Part shown: one piece after another, positions 45,381-58,116 of the stretch | Layout: each line of letters begins with the position of its first letter | Numbering within the stretch: position 1 is the first letter of the stretch | Assembly: GCA_004335635.1 (NCBI GenBank) | Contig: QAXH01004466.1 | Coordinates: 29,271 to 93,270, forward strand | Source: Chloromonas sp. AAM2 | Taxonomy: Eukaryota > Chlorophyta > Chlorophyceae > Chlamydomonadales > Chlamydomonadaceae | DNA length: 64,000 bases | Reading direction: 5' to 3' | The notes under the pieces: generated by a model | What the model was told of the DNA's origin: nothing | Seen by the model: the letters and a program-made list of their open reading frames with translations, nothing else | Database searches by the model: none | Program-made: the position numbers and the translations under genes

Positions 45381-48300
45381 TCACTCCAAGTGTCTGAAGA
45401 ATACCACGATGGCGCTCGTGTTGTCCTGCTCGTCTAGCGTCTCCAGGCCCCGCTGCACCGCCAGCTCCACAAGTGAATGCGCCACAGCGGAGGCGGTCTG
45501 ACCCTTGCGCCGCGCGTCCATCACGTAGTTCACTGCCGCCTCCGTGTCCATCACGTCCCATAGCCCGTCAGATGCAAGCACCTGGGAAGGCAGAGAAAAG
45601 GCAGCAACAATACATGAGCTTGAAATTGCATTCAAATTGTGGGTCATCAATAGTCATGGACAAGTGCTGCTGCTCTGCGTCTGCCTTGCTGTAGCTTATT
45701 TGCTACACCCGTAGCGTGCACTATCCTGCCTCACTGCTGTCAATCATCTAAAAGCGGCGACACAGCAACAGTCAAAACCCGGGCATGCCAGGCAAGCTGG
45801 GAATGCACCAGCGCCGCACCAGGCAGCATGCGCTTGAGGGGTCCATGTCCAGCATCACGCAGTGTGGCTCGTCCATGACCCCCAGGGCCTCCATGTTCTT
45901 GTGCCCCAGGGCGCGCGTCACGGCCAGCTCATACCCAGCCCATGGGCCTTCTACCACCTTGATGTAACCGTCCTGTGGGTGGTGGGTGAAAAGTTGGTTT
46001 TCCCCCGCTGAAACGCATATCAAAATGGCAATCATGTCAGCTTCCGCAAGACACATTTGGTTGGTAAGTTATGTCAGGTGGGGTCAGAAGGAAAGGATAA
46101 GAAGACCGGTTACGGTTGTTGACGTTAATGAAGTGGCTCAGGCTCATCGAGGGAGAAGCTGTCGTGGGGAATCCGGTGCTGGCGATTCAACGCACAAAAC
46201 TGTTTTGAACCTGGTTTGATGCACCAACTGTACAGTCAGATATGTACAGAAGAGTTGTGTGCCTCAGTCCAGCACCAATGTATACTGACGCCCCAAGAGC
46301 TCACCTGTAGCACTTGCGTGGTGGCTGCATGATGGTCACATATGCGCTGCCTTTCTGACGCCAACAGCCCATGGTGCCGCACGGTGACCGTCTCACAAGT
46401 GACAACACCCTGCACACGGTGTCAGCAAACATGACACACAGTGTACGTGGCACACCGAGGATTTGGGGAAACCGTGCGTCAGGCTGTGGCGTGGCAGCTG
46501 GTGCATGTGCTTGCACAGCAGAGCATTACAGGTGTGCTGAGCTGTCATCTGTCAGTCTCTGGCACAGTAAAAAACACTTCTTTTTTTACACTGGACGTAA
46601 GAACTGCGTGGGTGGTCAGTGGGTAGTGGAGGCACACGAACGTACCTGTCAATTGCAACTAAACTCGCTGAACACTCGCTGTCAACCCAGTAGCATGAGT
46701 GATCTCATCTCATCTATGACTATTATGCACATCATGATTGTTATGCGAGAGTAGGCAGGTTGTGCAGCTTCTCACCTGCCTTTCCCTCCCCACCACCGCC
46801 AGGCTGTCCCCCACGTTCGCCAGGCACACGCACTGACCCTGGACTATTGCAGCCGTGCAGGTGGTGCCGCACTCAAGAAGCTTCTCGGAACCCTGTAGGC
46901 GCAAAACATTGCAAGACTAGCTTTCATTCAGAGCCAAGTTGAGCTCTGTGTTGGCAGCTCAGCTCTGGAACACAGCCCAAGGCAGTGTGCTTGTCCAGGC
47001 GTGATAGGCTATCAACGGCACACAAAGCCCCTAGCAGCGTTCAGCAAGCAAGCAACATCTCTAGCCACATGGTGTGGTTCAATATCCCATAGCATCCCAT
47101 AGCATAACGATGGTGGCAGCCCTCAGCTAGCTGCACACGGACGTCTCACCAGTCTGGCCAACTCCACTCAACCGGCCCACCTGGCCGCTTCTAAAGGCCT
47201 TCATGTTTTTTCAGCGATGCCAACATTGCGTAGTTCTGTAGCATCAATAGCATTTCAAGTGCAAAAGCCTTCACGATGCGTGTGTGCGTCCCGTCTCACC
47301 TTTCCGCTCCTGTACACCTTGATGCCGTTCCCCAGGTCCACCAATCCGTAGCTGGTGAGTTTGGCTGCCCCGCATGTGCTGGGGTACTGCACTGTCTTGG
47401 GCGGCATGTCATACACCAGGTTGGCGGCGTGGTGGGCCTTCTTGAAAGCGGCCTGCAAAAGAAGAGCGACACCCTGCTGAGCCACAGGGCTTGGATTCTC
47501 CATTCCAAGACTCTGCATGATGCCAAACCCACAGGACGGGCTGCACAGGATGAAAGCTGTCAAGGAGTGTGCTGCCAGCAGTAGTGCGCAGATTCGTTAA
47601 GACCATAATGTGACACACCAAAGTACGTGGCTGCACAAGCTGTGGCATGCTGTTCGCCTTGCTACCGCCATGTGACGCTGCATGCAGGCACATGCCCAGC
47701 GAGAGCTCTTGTTGCAAATGGTCAATGGCAAGACACAACTGTCCTTCTGGAGATATCGTTCCGAGTGGTATTAAGCCCACTTTACATTGGCTTTGATGAT
47801 TGCCTGTAGTGCGTCAGCCCGTGTAAAATAATTGCAAGAGAAAGCATCGTCCGAGTGTGGAATGCAAAGCCAGGCACGGGATCACAAGGAAAGGCACACG
47901 ATTGCGCCAAGCTGTCTGTTGAATTAGCAACCAGCGACAGGAGGCGAGAAACACATACAAACAATGTTGCAGACTGTTGTAACATCAATCGGCAAGTGGC
48001 CTAGTGGTACGTTAACAACCACTGTATCGTCGCAGAAGTGATGCTTGATATTTCTAACCAGTTTCAAGCAAACCTTACGACCATCTGCCTGGCACCCAGT
48101 ACCTCCTCCCGCCCACCCACCTTCATTTCCCTCTCCACCTCTTGTGCCGGCAGCCTTCCAATGTGCTTGTTGCGCAAGTGCCCGCTGTACACGTGACGCG
48201 CCAGCGCCTTGCCAGCAAAGCAGGCGGACTTGTCGCCAAGGATGCCATGGCCTGCAATCGTGGACATGCGATCTATCAAAAACACTTGCTTCTCTACATC

Positions 48301-49867
48301 AAACCTCTTAGAAACAACCCCCTGGCTTCAAACCTCGCATCAAACCTCAGCCAGGGTGCTGGGCCTTAATATCATGCACATCTATGACTGAATTTGTAGC
48401 TGGCCGCTCAGGTTCTATGACTACACGCAAACAAGGCTGACACAGAACATGACACAGGGACTTATTGGGATCAGCCCAGGCTCAGATGAAAGGCCTGGGA
48501 AGCAGGCATTCGCAAACTACTGTGTTTGATTGACTTATCACAACGACACGTGCTTCTGGCCGTTCTCCCCGCTCACCATCACACACGGCTAGGACATAGG
48601 TCTGCTGGCCCCCTCCAGGGATTTCACCCGGAGTGTACAGCTCTTGAATCACCTGCAGTGAAAGCAAACAAGCACTGAGCCCCAAGGCAACCATTGAACC
48701 GCAGTTTGCCATGCCCAAGCCTCTGTCATACTAGTCTATCCTACTGGTCTGTCCTACATCACGCTGGCCACACTTGCTGCTGGTCAGGCTCAATGCAGTG
48801 ATGCCTGCCTGCCCTAAGGACCTTACCAGGTAGTCCTGATTGAGGCCGCTGTAGCGAGTGCCCGGGAGGGAGTGCATGCCGATGTCGAGGCGCTCATGGT
48901 GTGTGTCGGCATGGCCTGTGCTGAGGCGTCCTAGGCAAGTGCTCCTGAGCTTAGATGCGGGGGGTGAGCCTGGAGAAAAGCATCAAGGGCAGATCAGAAG
49001 CCAACATGGCCTGAGGTCCTGCAGATTCTCCAGCAGACAGTATGGGACGGGCGAGAAAGGATTGTTGAGGGCAAGCTAAGCGACATGTCGTGTGACCAAC
49101 GAGACATGTGCCGCACAGCATTTTTCATGTATGATAGAGTGCAACTTAGAGTGCAACTTAGAGTGCATGGCATGCGGTGTCATAGCATTGTATTGGAGCA
49201 GCCCAGATACTTTGCAACTCTAGCTGCGCTAGGCTGCTGAATTCCCAGACAAAGCAGCATGGACGCCTTGTCCGTAATTAAAAGGCATGTTGGTGCGACT
49301 CCGCCTTAGGACCTGAGCCAGCTTCTACACAGCTTCCCAAGGGCGTCGCCGTCACTCGTTTCAAGTGTTATGGGTTATTCTTTTGGCTGAAGAGGTTGCT
49401 ATGTGGAATTGGAATAGCATTGAGTTACACTGGAACTGGACATTGTGTGACATTGCGTTCTCAATCTCTGATAATCTACCACCACTTCTCACTGTCCCTG
49501 TCCCAGTATTGGCAGCCACCAGCGCCTACCAACTCCAGCATCAGCAACACATCCCAGTGACAGATGACACTGACCCAACACCACACTATGTACATTTTCA
49601 CCAACATGAAAACTTAGTATGGATACACTCCTGAAAATACTAGTCCCACAGACAACTGACAGCCTCATCACTTTGCCAGTCCCAAAACTGTCCCAGAACT
49701 AGCAAACTCATGACGACGTATCACCGGTTCTGGCACGTACCTCCTGTCACAGGCAAGGGAGATGTGTGCTCCTGATGGCACTTGGGGACAAGGGTATTCT
49801 CTGAGCGTGGTCCTGGGTGCCTCGGGGGCTTAGGACTGCTACAAGGGCTTGTCAATGGGAACTCCAT
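45381..49867 (-). CDS. PP2C-family protein phosphatase
   Basis: Nine exons, 49867-49741, 48969-48827, 48652-48577, 48251-48121, 47452-47300, 46892-46776, 46409-46305, 45972-45820 and 45581-45381, join in phase to 401 residues. It is a metal-dependent Ser/Thr phosphatase. Signature motifs follow in order: RYSGLNQDYL, VCDGHG (Asp115), LANVGDS (Asp239), the HxD-type piece ERQRICDHH (Asp274), YELAVTRALGHKN, LVLASDGLWDVMD (Asp340) and DEQDNTSAIVVFF (Asp388). These include the aspartates that bind the two metal ions. The start is the ATG of MEFPLTSPC, the first Met of that exon in this frame. The first 55 residues are Pro/Ser-rich and may be regulatory; no membrane segment or transit peptide is evident. 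Substrates cannot be read from the sequence. It is divergent with the UFSP2 gene. Confidence 0.93.
47515..47826. repeat. Interspersed repeat pair, shorter copy
   Basis: This is the compact copy of the element at 44165-44885, in intron 4 of the PP2C gene. It ends TGCCTGTAGTGCGTCAGCCC GTGTA, as does the other copy. Confidence 0.85.
49679..49710 (-). repeat. Dispersed TTTGCCAGTTCTGGGACA repeat, inverted copy
   Basis: On the minus strand this reads GAGTTTGCTAGTTCTGGGAC then AGTTTTGGGAC, one change from the core. It lies in PP2C intron 1, about 30 bases past the exon 1 donor. Confidence 0.65.
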
Positions 49868-50275
49868 TGGCTACAACTTGTCGGATTTCAGAGTGGTACG
49901 CTAGGGGCTCATGTCCACAATGAAAGCCAGAAGGAAACGATTGACATGCTGGTATTACGAAGACCGCAGCGCTCCGACTGTCGCTTGTCTCGCCACGTCC
50001 TGCCGACGAGGCTGAGTGGAAGTCCAACAGACGAAGCAGGCCTCGGTTTGGTGTGAGTCACTAGTCCTATATGGGATTGTGTGTTGCCAGCTGGCATAGT
50101 CTGAATTGCGTCTTGGGCTGTTTTCACAGGAGCAAATTCAAGCAGGGCTGCTGCACGTGATAACTCCTAACCACCTAATCAGAATAATTCTCCCTCTGCA
50201 CATGCACTATCTCTGCATGCATTTGCATGAGACCTCTGCAGCCTGGTCTACGCATCCCTGAATCAGAGCCACGCG
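49868..50275. promoter_or_regulatory. Divergent promoter region, PP2C / UFSP2
   Basis: This 408-base space separates two start codons pointing away from each other, the third such arrangement in the window. No recognisable core promoter motif was found. Confidence 0.5.
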
Positions 50276-53200
50276 ATGAGCGGCCAACCGCAAGCAAAAC
50301 CTAGTCGCATGGTGCGACACTGCTTGCTGGAAAGCACCCTGAAGCAGGTGACAGGCACAGCGAGTGGCCTTCTGGTTGGTTGGCAAGCTTCCAAGGGAGG
50401 CGAGACTACTGTGGTGGACCTCTTGCACTTGGATGCCACCCAACCACCCTCACCTGCAGCCTTGGAAGGTATGCCGTGGGGCATCCACGGGGTGTATGAT
50501 GTCATTAACATGGTGTGCGCACATTCGCGACGGTGGATCACGCTGATGGTGAATGGAGTGCACCAGCAACAGGGTCCTGGGGTAAACACCACTGGCACAG
50601 GGTCAGGCATACATTTGCAACAGTCAAAAGAATTTAGACGCCCATTTACCCTGGGCAGCTCATCAACGTCTTTCCAAGCAAATCTTTAACTTCTAATGAT
50701 CAACACACATCATGATCCATTACCACAGTATCCAGAACCTAGACACTCACAACCTTCAGTGGCTCCCGTTTCCTCCTTGCCATATGCAGCGGTGTGCCAT
50801 GCGCTACCTCAGGGGCTGGCCTATGTGGGCGTGTGTGCACCCAGCAGACAGGCGGCTGCTGCACTGCTGTCACAGCCAGCTGTGCTGCAGCTGCTCCAAC
50901 CAGACAGCTCGGCTGCAGGTTGGTGTTGGCAAGGCTTGATTGTGCCTCTTGTTCCTCACACAACAGAGAGTCTCCTGTCATCGAAGATAGCACATTCACG
51001 GTCGTCTCCGCCTCCCGTGTCTGCCTCCCACATCACAGAACACGTACATGGCATGGTACTGAGCACGCATGTGTGTCAGTCACATGATGGCAACAAACCA
51101 GAAGCACGCAGAGACGTGTGCTCCACAAGCCACACACATACGTTCACCAATGTACGGCTTGGGTACACATGGGTTGCGTGCTCCATGCTCGCTCATCGAG
51201 CGGCGCACACACATGTATGGGCTGCTGTATGGGTCGCCGTATGGTATTGCGCGTACTGTACGAGGCGCCAAGAACACTCCTACACCAATCGCTGGGTAGG
51301 AAAAGCTAGAAAGAGATAATGCACGTTCACTGCAGCCCTGCTCTGCCTTCTTACTCCCATTTCAGGTCCCACCCCTGCAGCACCAGTGCTTGTTGCCACT
51401 GTCTCGACAGACAACTGTGACTACGCATGGTATGACAGTCGCCTGGGTACGTGGGAGGGTGTGAGTCATGTGAATCAGGCTGTGCCCAGGATGGAGGCGC
51501 TGGCATGGCCGGACCAGCCTGTCATTACGTGCTGGTGAGCCGCACACTCGCATGGTGGAAGGGAGGAAGTTGCCTGTTTTGCTGTTTGTTCTTGTTGTTC
51601 ACGCCAGGTATGATGTTGCGTTGCCTTGGAGCCATGGCATTAGACACAGCTCGTGCATGATAGACACGCCCTTGCATCCTAAGACATACGATATGCAGCA
51701 TGTGTTAATGAGTGTTTGATGGCTTGTCAAGCTCGCAGCGCACATGACATGTTTGGTCCTAGGAACCAGGCTCCTGCAGCTGTGTGCTCCTGCCGCAAGT
51801 CCAGTACATTCCGGCCAGTGCATGCAAGTAGGGTTTTTGTCAGCTTCGCTCAGTCTGATTTCTTGTACACATCCCACCCACCGTCCTTTGACCACTTGTC
51901 TGGTATAAACAGCTATTTGGCCACAAGGGTCGACGAGTCAAATCCCTGTGCTACAACCTGTTGCAGTGTGACTCTGACCACGCCTCTGGACGTGTACACA
52001 TCAGCCACTGCCACCCCTTCCAGCAAGCCAGAGGCTCTGACAACGGCTTTAAAGGCTGCGGGGACTGCGCTTTGTCAAACCTTGCAGGAGAGCTGCGGGT
52101 CCTTTCTGGTCACGTGCAGGTGAGTTCACTTGCTGGCCGTTTTCGTTGTGGAGGTGGAAGCCAAGCCTCAAGTTGGCCTCTGTAAGGCTTCAGATGTGAA
52201 GTGAAAGGAACGCTGCTCTGTTTGGTGCAGTCTGGTAAGGTCTGCTCCAAGGACGATGAGCATATCTCTGTGCCCACTTACGTTCATCAAACGGTCAGCT
52301 GCAGTCTACGACCAAACGCAACCCTGTTTCTGTTCATCACCGTATGTTTTATGTAGCATCACACTGGCTTTATGTTGCAGGGGCGGCAAGCAAGTGATAG
52401 TGTCGGGGTCCACTCCGGGTACACTGGCAGACCTAGCACCCAGCACTGCCCAGGGCGTAGGCATATCTGCTGTCACCGCCCAACCATTGAGGACACCCAC
52501 AACCACAGGATCTGGACCTGGCACGGAGGCCTCGGTTGCATCAGAACCTGCCGCTGGGCCTGTATATGAGTACCAGGTGGGCGAAATTGGTACTAGTTTG
52601 TAGCATGCAGGCAAGACAGAGTGTGGGTCCTTTGGTGTGATTTGTACAAAGTGTGGGTTGTTCTCACTCAGCACCAGTCAGCGTGCTGCTATGCGCACTA
52701 GAATGCCATACACACTAGCATGCTGTAACACATCTCACACAAAACAACTACGGCACACATGCATGGGCGCACCTGAGGCATGCTGTTCGAGTGTGGTTGC
52801 TGCCGTCCACTTAGACTCAGAAAGCAGCTGTGTATACCAGCACACTGCATTGCCACAGTATCGCATCTCTCAGGCGATTTGCTACAGTATCGCATCTCTC
52901 AGGCGATTTGCTTCAGTGGGCACCGGATGACATGCAGGTTGTGTTTGTGCCTCCAGCCCAGTGCCACCATTCTTACCTCATTGCTGCACACTGGTTAGCA
53001 AGCCTAACTAGTTCGCAAACATGAAACACTCAACTCGCAGTATCTGCCATGCCGCACACTGTGTCACGCATGTCGCTTCTACTGCCAGCCTCTCTCCACA
53101 CACTGGCATGTCACACAGAAATGGAGAGCATCTAATGCAACACTTGTCTGGCGGTGCAGGTCGCATCTGCCGGCTCTCTTTCCCACCAGCGGTCCACCCT

Positions 53201-56200
53201 GCACCTCTCCGCCCTCGCCTACGCCCCCGCCTCCACCCCCCTGGCGGCCCTGGGCCGCACGTGGCTGCTGCCGGCCCTAGTGCGGCTGGTCGGCGCCGCC
53301 ACGGGCATGATGGGGGCCCGGGGTCAGGTGCAGGATGCAGCCGCACACCACTTCCTGCCGCCTGGAAGGTCAGTGTGCAATTGTATGGTTATCATGTGCT
53401 GGCACTTTGGTAGCTGCCAGGAGGGTGCGCAAGCTGAGCACCCCCCTGTAGTAACGTATAAGAAGGACTCAGGTTGACAGAGGGCGCTGGACGGCAGCCT
53501 TCGGCATCAAGCATCAGGCTCAAAACATATAACAGAACAGTACAACCACTGTCATTGCTGACGTGCCACCATGGGCGTGCTGGAGCAGTTCCTCAAAAAG
53601 CATGGGCTTTGAGACTAATCTTGAAATTTCACGTACATTTCCACGTGTCTGATGATGTACCACGTCACGCAGGTCACACCACGCGACACTTGTGTACCCC
53701 CGGCTGCCTGAAACCGGTATGGACACCTTGGAGGCGAGCCTCGCACCGCTCAGGTGAGAAACGGCCAGGGCAACCAGCCTCGCCTAGCAGTGTGTCTCGT
53801 CTGCCCTGGCCCTTGCTGGACAAGGTGGCGTGTCATGTAAGAATTCCATCTAACATGTGCTACATGGCTTTCATCAACTCAACACAGACTGACTTGCCTC
53901 TGATACAACCCTGCCTTGCAGGAGTGAGTTGCATCGCTTGCTGGCCCTGCCTCCCAACCGGCCCTGCCTGCGCCGGGGCAACGCCATACCGGTGCGGGCG
54001 GAGGGGCGGGAGGGGGGCGGCGCGGCGGGGCAGGCGGCGGCCGCTCAGAGACTGAGGGATGTGCACCTGGGCCTCACACAACCAGGTGGGCCACACGTGT
54101 GTGTGACCATTACATGAGTGGTTACATGTGATTGCACGAGTGTGCATGCAGCTGAGTGAACCTGGTTTGTTGTTATGCTCAAGAAGTTATGGTTTGGTGC
54201 ATCAGGTTATTGATTCTTGACCCCCAAATTGCAGCCAGCTCTTTTGGCACTACCTAGGCAGGCGTGCAAGCCAGGAAAGCAAGCAGGGAGATGGTAATGC
54301 AGCTGGGGTTCCCGCAGCTGGCAGGACACTGCTAACCTGCTTGCAATTCGCTGACACATGTGAATGTTACCAGCCTTGTCAATGCTGGTGCATGCATCAG
54401 CTGTGATACCAGGCAAGCAGTTGAGGCAAGCATTTTGCTTTTCCTAGTGGAAAGCTGGGCACACAGCTGGTGAGTAATGATTTGTTGGTTTGTTGCTTCT
54501 TGGCCAACGGGCTGTCATAAAGCAAACTAAAGCAGCTACCACCCCACCTTGCTTCTTATGCTGGTGCTGGTCAGAGCCCACTCTTAAAGGATGTGTTGAT
54601 AGGAGGGGAGGCGACTGTCAGTGCTTGTCCTGCTGCTGTGCTCAGTGGCTGGTGGCGCCGTGAGTCTCGTGGACGGCAGCTACGACTACCATCACTACAT
54701 GCAGGTGCGCGGAGCAGACAGGCAGGCATGCAGCGTGGGACGGCCAGGAGTTCCTGCGAACAGAAAAGACAGCAAGAAGCCGTCCGCTACGCAGCGACGA
54801 TCAGTTGAGCAACGTTACAGTTCCTGGCGTAGGCTTATCACATGGACGACGCCATGACAGGCAGGCACTTGTTTGGAAGGAAACGGCACCACGCAACAAT
54901 TCTGTTCTGTGACCCATGGGAGCGTTTCTATCACGTGTACAGGACCGTTTCAATGACTCTGGCTGGGGCTGCGCGTACCGCTCCCTGCAGACCATCGTCT
55001 CCTGGTTCAGACTGCAGCAGTACACAGCCAAGCCAGTGCCAAGCCACAGGTAGAATCAATGCAACTGCATGCCATGTTTTGACAGCCTCGCTCAACGGTC
55101 ACATCAGCTTATGCGGCATCAAAGCTAGGAGAACGCCAAAACTCGGCATCAGAAACCTACTTGCTGCGGCAGGGAGTGTGATGCTGACCTGGCACATACA
55201 CCGGCTGGACTGGATACTAACCCAGCATCAAAAGCGCTTGCCACAGGGCCGGAATGATGTCGGAACTGTACACTGGCCAGATCTGGACCCCAACTCAGCA
55301 TGAGCTCGTCACAGCAGTGTTGTCACTGAGTCATGTAGAGATATGGACACACTGCAATTCTTTCGCAATTCTTTCAGTGATTTATTCACTTATCCCCTGG
55401 CCTGGTGCACAGGGAAATTCAGCAGCTGCTCGTGCGCATCGGCGACAAGGCGTCTGACTTCATAGGCTCCAGTAATTGGATCGGGGCCATTGAGCTGTCA
55501 TACATTCTGGATGAGTACCTGGGGATCACGTCGAAGATTATAACTGTTAACAAGTGAGTGAGAACAGCACATCACAGCCCACCTGGGATCAGTGTAGGCA
55601 GAAAATCGTATGTTGAGTATGCTAGCAATCGCCTGGAGCCCGAATGTTAACGCGTATGTTAACTACGCTTCTCACTTGTTGGGCTGCAAGTGCCTGCCAG
55701 GAGAAGTGGCCCAAGCACAGGTGAAAGGTAACAAACGGCATAACACTTCCTGTCTGACTCCCACATACTGTATATGCTATACAGTTGTATATAATGTATG
55801 CAATTGATGTGTTGTGCCCTGGAAGCGCTGCCCACTCCCCACCTCTTCCTGCCTGTCTTCCTACCCAAAGCTCTGCCTTTATGCAGGAAACCCTCAAAAC
55901 CTATCAAGGATAGGTTCAGAGTCGCCAGCACTGTGGAAACCGCTAGCTGGAAACTGATTGTTGACGCTACGCTTCTCACTCACTTCTGCTGCGTTGCACT
56001 TGCACTGAGCTGACAAAGGGTACCAAACAGCATGGTACACACACTACTGTACTACTGTACTACTACTGTACATGTACTGTGCCTAGATGCGATACTCACG
56101 CTCATCTCTCTACCTCCCTTCCTTCTGGACGCTCCATCCCCATGCCGAATGGTACACTGGTGGCCTGAGGGGCACATTGGATGTGGTGGCTGTGTGATGG

Positions 56201-56898
56201 CTGCAGGGGTTCTGACATTCCCTCTCACGCGCGGCAGCTGGCCGCTCACTTCGCCACCCAGGGCACGCCTGTCATGATCGGCGGGGGCGTGCTGGCATAC
56301 ACACTGCTGGGGGTGTCCTTCAATGAGGTGACGGGGGACTGCGCCTTCCTCATACTAGACCCACACTACACAGGAGGTGCGGTTGGGTGGGTATGTATGT
56401 ACACAATGTATGTACAGGTGGGTATGATTGTATGTGTGTATCACGTGTGTATGAGTGAGAGAAACGTGAGTGAGTTTGTGTCTGCGTCTGCCACTTGTCA
56501 TTTTGTACACAGTCCAGTGCATGGCCACGTGCAGTCTCTGACCCCTGAGGGATGGCTGAGGAAGGCAGACTTATGGGTTGGATGCTCCTAACTAGCAGAT
56601 GCTGCAAGTGGCTGAAGGCAGGTTACATAGAAATGGGCAGGTTAGAACCACCTCTCTTCCCCACAAAGCGGCGTCGTACACGTGAAGCTTGGATATGAGG
56701 CGGCAAGTCTGCCAGCAGTTGGTCTAGCACTTGTGTTGTCCACTTGTTGCACGTGCAGGGGAGGATCTGAAGAAGATCCATGGCGGGACATGGGTTGCAT
56801 GGAAGAAGCCGGGCGACACGGCTGCAGCGGGCGGGCCCCTGTTTGTGCAAGATGCATTCTATAACTTCTTGTGCCCTCAGCGACCACAGCAGGTCTAA
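50276..56898 (+). CDS. UFSP2: UFM1-specific protease, UFSP2 type (peptidase C78)
   Basis: UFSP2 removes the ubiquitin-like modifier UFM1 from target proteins, notably ER-bound ribosomes, and processes its precursor. Thirteen exons join in phase to 611 residues: 50276-50468, 50760-50918, 51366-51429, 51967-52119, 52381-52576, 53160-53368, 53673-53753, 53922-54085, 54646-54704, 54943-55049, 55413-55553, 56207-56376, 56759-56898. The N-terminal half is weakly conserved ([24 protein letters not shown]). The C-terminal protease is clear: [23 protein letters not shown], then [20 protein letters not shown] with the catalytic Cys at 436, [35 protein letters not shown], and LILDPHYTG with Asp560 and His562. 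It ends [17 protein letters not shown]. The short exon 3 was chosen by phase and is the least certain join. Confidence 0.94.
52855..52912. repeat. 29-base direct duplication
   Basis: Two identical copies of ACAGTATCGCATCTCTCAGG plus CGATTTGCT stand side by side in an intron of the UFSP2 gene. Confidence 0.9.
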
Positions 56899-58116
56899 CT
56901 GCTTGCCTGGCGTGTGATAGTTGCAAACGGTGGCGCAGCTCCTGGTTTTGACCTCATTGGCGATGCTTACCACTCACTACAAATTACATGGACAGCAGGA
57001 CAGTCACAATGGCCTGTGGATAGTGACAAGAACTAATGTGGGAATGGCATAGCATGACCATGGCGAGATTGCATGTTGAGCTGACCCCATGTCACATAAG
57101 TCACATCACGTCATGTCACAATCCGGCCCAAGCATTGTACACAGCACGTGTGTGGCATCCAAGGCCAGAAGGTGTTTCACACTTGATGAATGTGCTGAGA
57201 CTGTTCAACAGCATGTGGCAGGTACTCTGAATTGCACTTGCACCAGGCCTGCAGTGCGCCTCGCTGCATCAGGAACTGGGTCGCATAGGAACAATTCATC
57301 GAAAACAATTCGACGCTAGTTCGGTGCTAAGCGCAACTGGCAGCCCCGTCTACAAACCATCTCAACAACCATGGGCACCCTGGGATAGTTTGAACTCCGC
57401 AACTGGCAACTGGCAACTTTGGGTCCCCTGCAAGCCCCACTCCATTGATCTGCAATTCCTCCAATGCAACGTGTGTCCACATCCACTCGCAAGAGGCGCT
57501 TCACGTCAGACCAGCTAAGCAATTGCTAGCTGGCAAACAGGTGAGCTGCCGGCTTCTTCTGCCATACATCGCCTGCCCCACGACTTCCTTCAACAGTGAC
57601 CGTTGGGCCACCCCAGTGCTATCTACGTCTAGGATACCGGTGGCAGCTAAAGTACGTCCAAGGCCCCGGCGTAATTCCTTGCCGATTTTCAACCCATTCA
57701 GCGTGTGATTGCGCAACAGTTGCTGGGATCTTTAGACAGATTGTCAAAGCTGGCCAGCCATTGATGCCCGAGCCCAGGTCGACCTTCCCTGTGCGCACCA
57801 CGTGTCGCTCCCACCTGGCACGATGGCCACAGGCTACGGTGCAGGAGTTGCCAGCAGCAGAAGGTCACAGGATGGTTATGGAGCCCTGACAATGCGAACG
57901 GACAACAGAAGGATGGGCGAACTTTAACCTTGCGCTACTAGCCTAACCCTACTACGAATGTTACTTGCAACGGCAGCAGAGAATTTGGACATGCTCAGAG
58001 GTGAAGCCGGGAGAAGTGATTTGTCGGTGTACCAGAGTGACCCAGCGTGGCTCCCCTTCTGGAATTGTCATTGGCGCTCCGGCAAGTGCACCTAATACGA
58101 CTGGAGAGGGAACCAA
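56899..58116. other. Intergenic region, no gene recognised
   Basis: This 1.2 kb separates the convergent UFSP2 and myosin genes and should contain both 3' UTRs. No TGTAA is evident in the first 300 bases on either side. Its short open frames look random. Confidence 0.5.

Noticed and set aside
45775..45972. Stop in the PP2C exon 8 frame (PGF then stop) as the protein end
   Set aside because: A donor after CTG at 45820 joins in phase to LASDGLWDV, restoring the essential PP2C motif.
50696..51319. 207-codon plus-strand open frame as a separate gene
   Set aside because: Its first half is UFSP2 exon 2 (50760-50918) in frame; the rest is intron that happens to lack stops.
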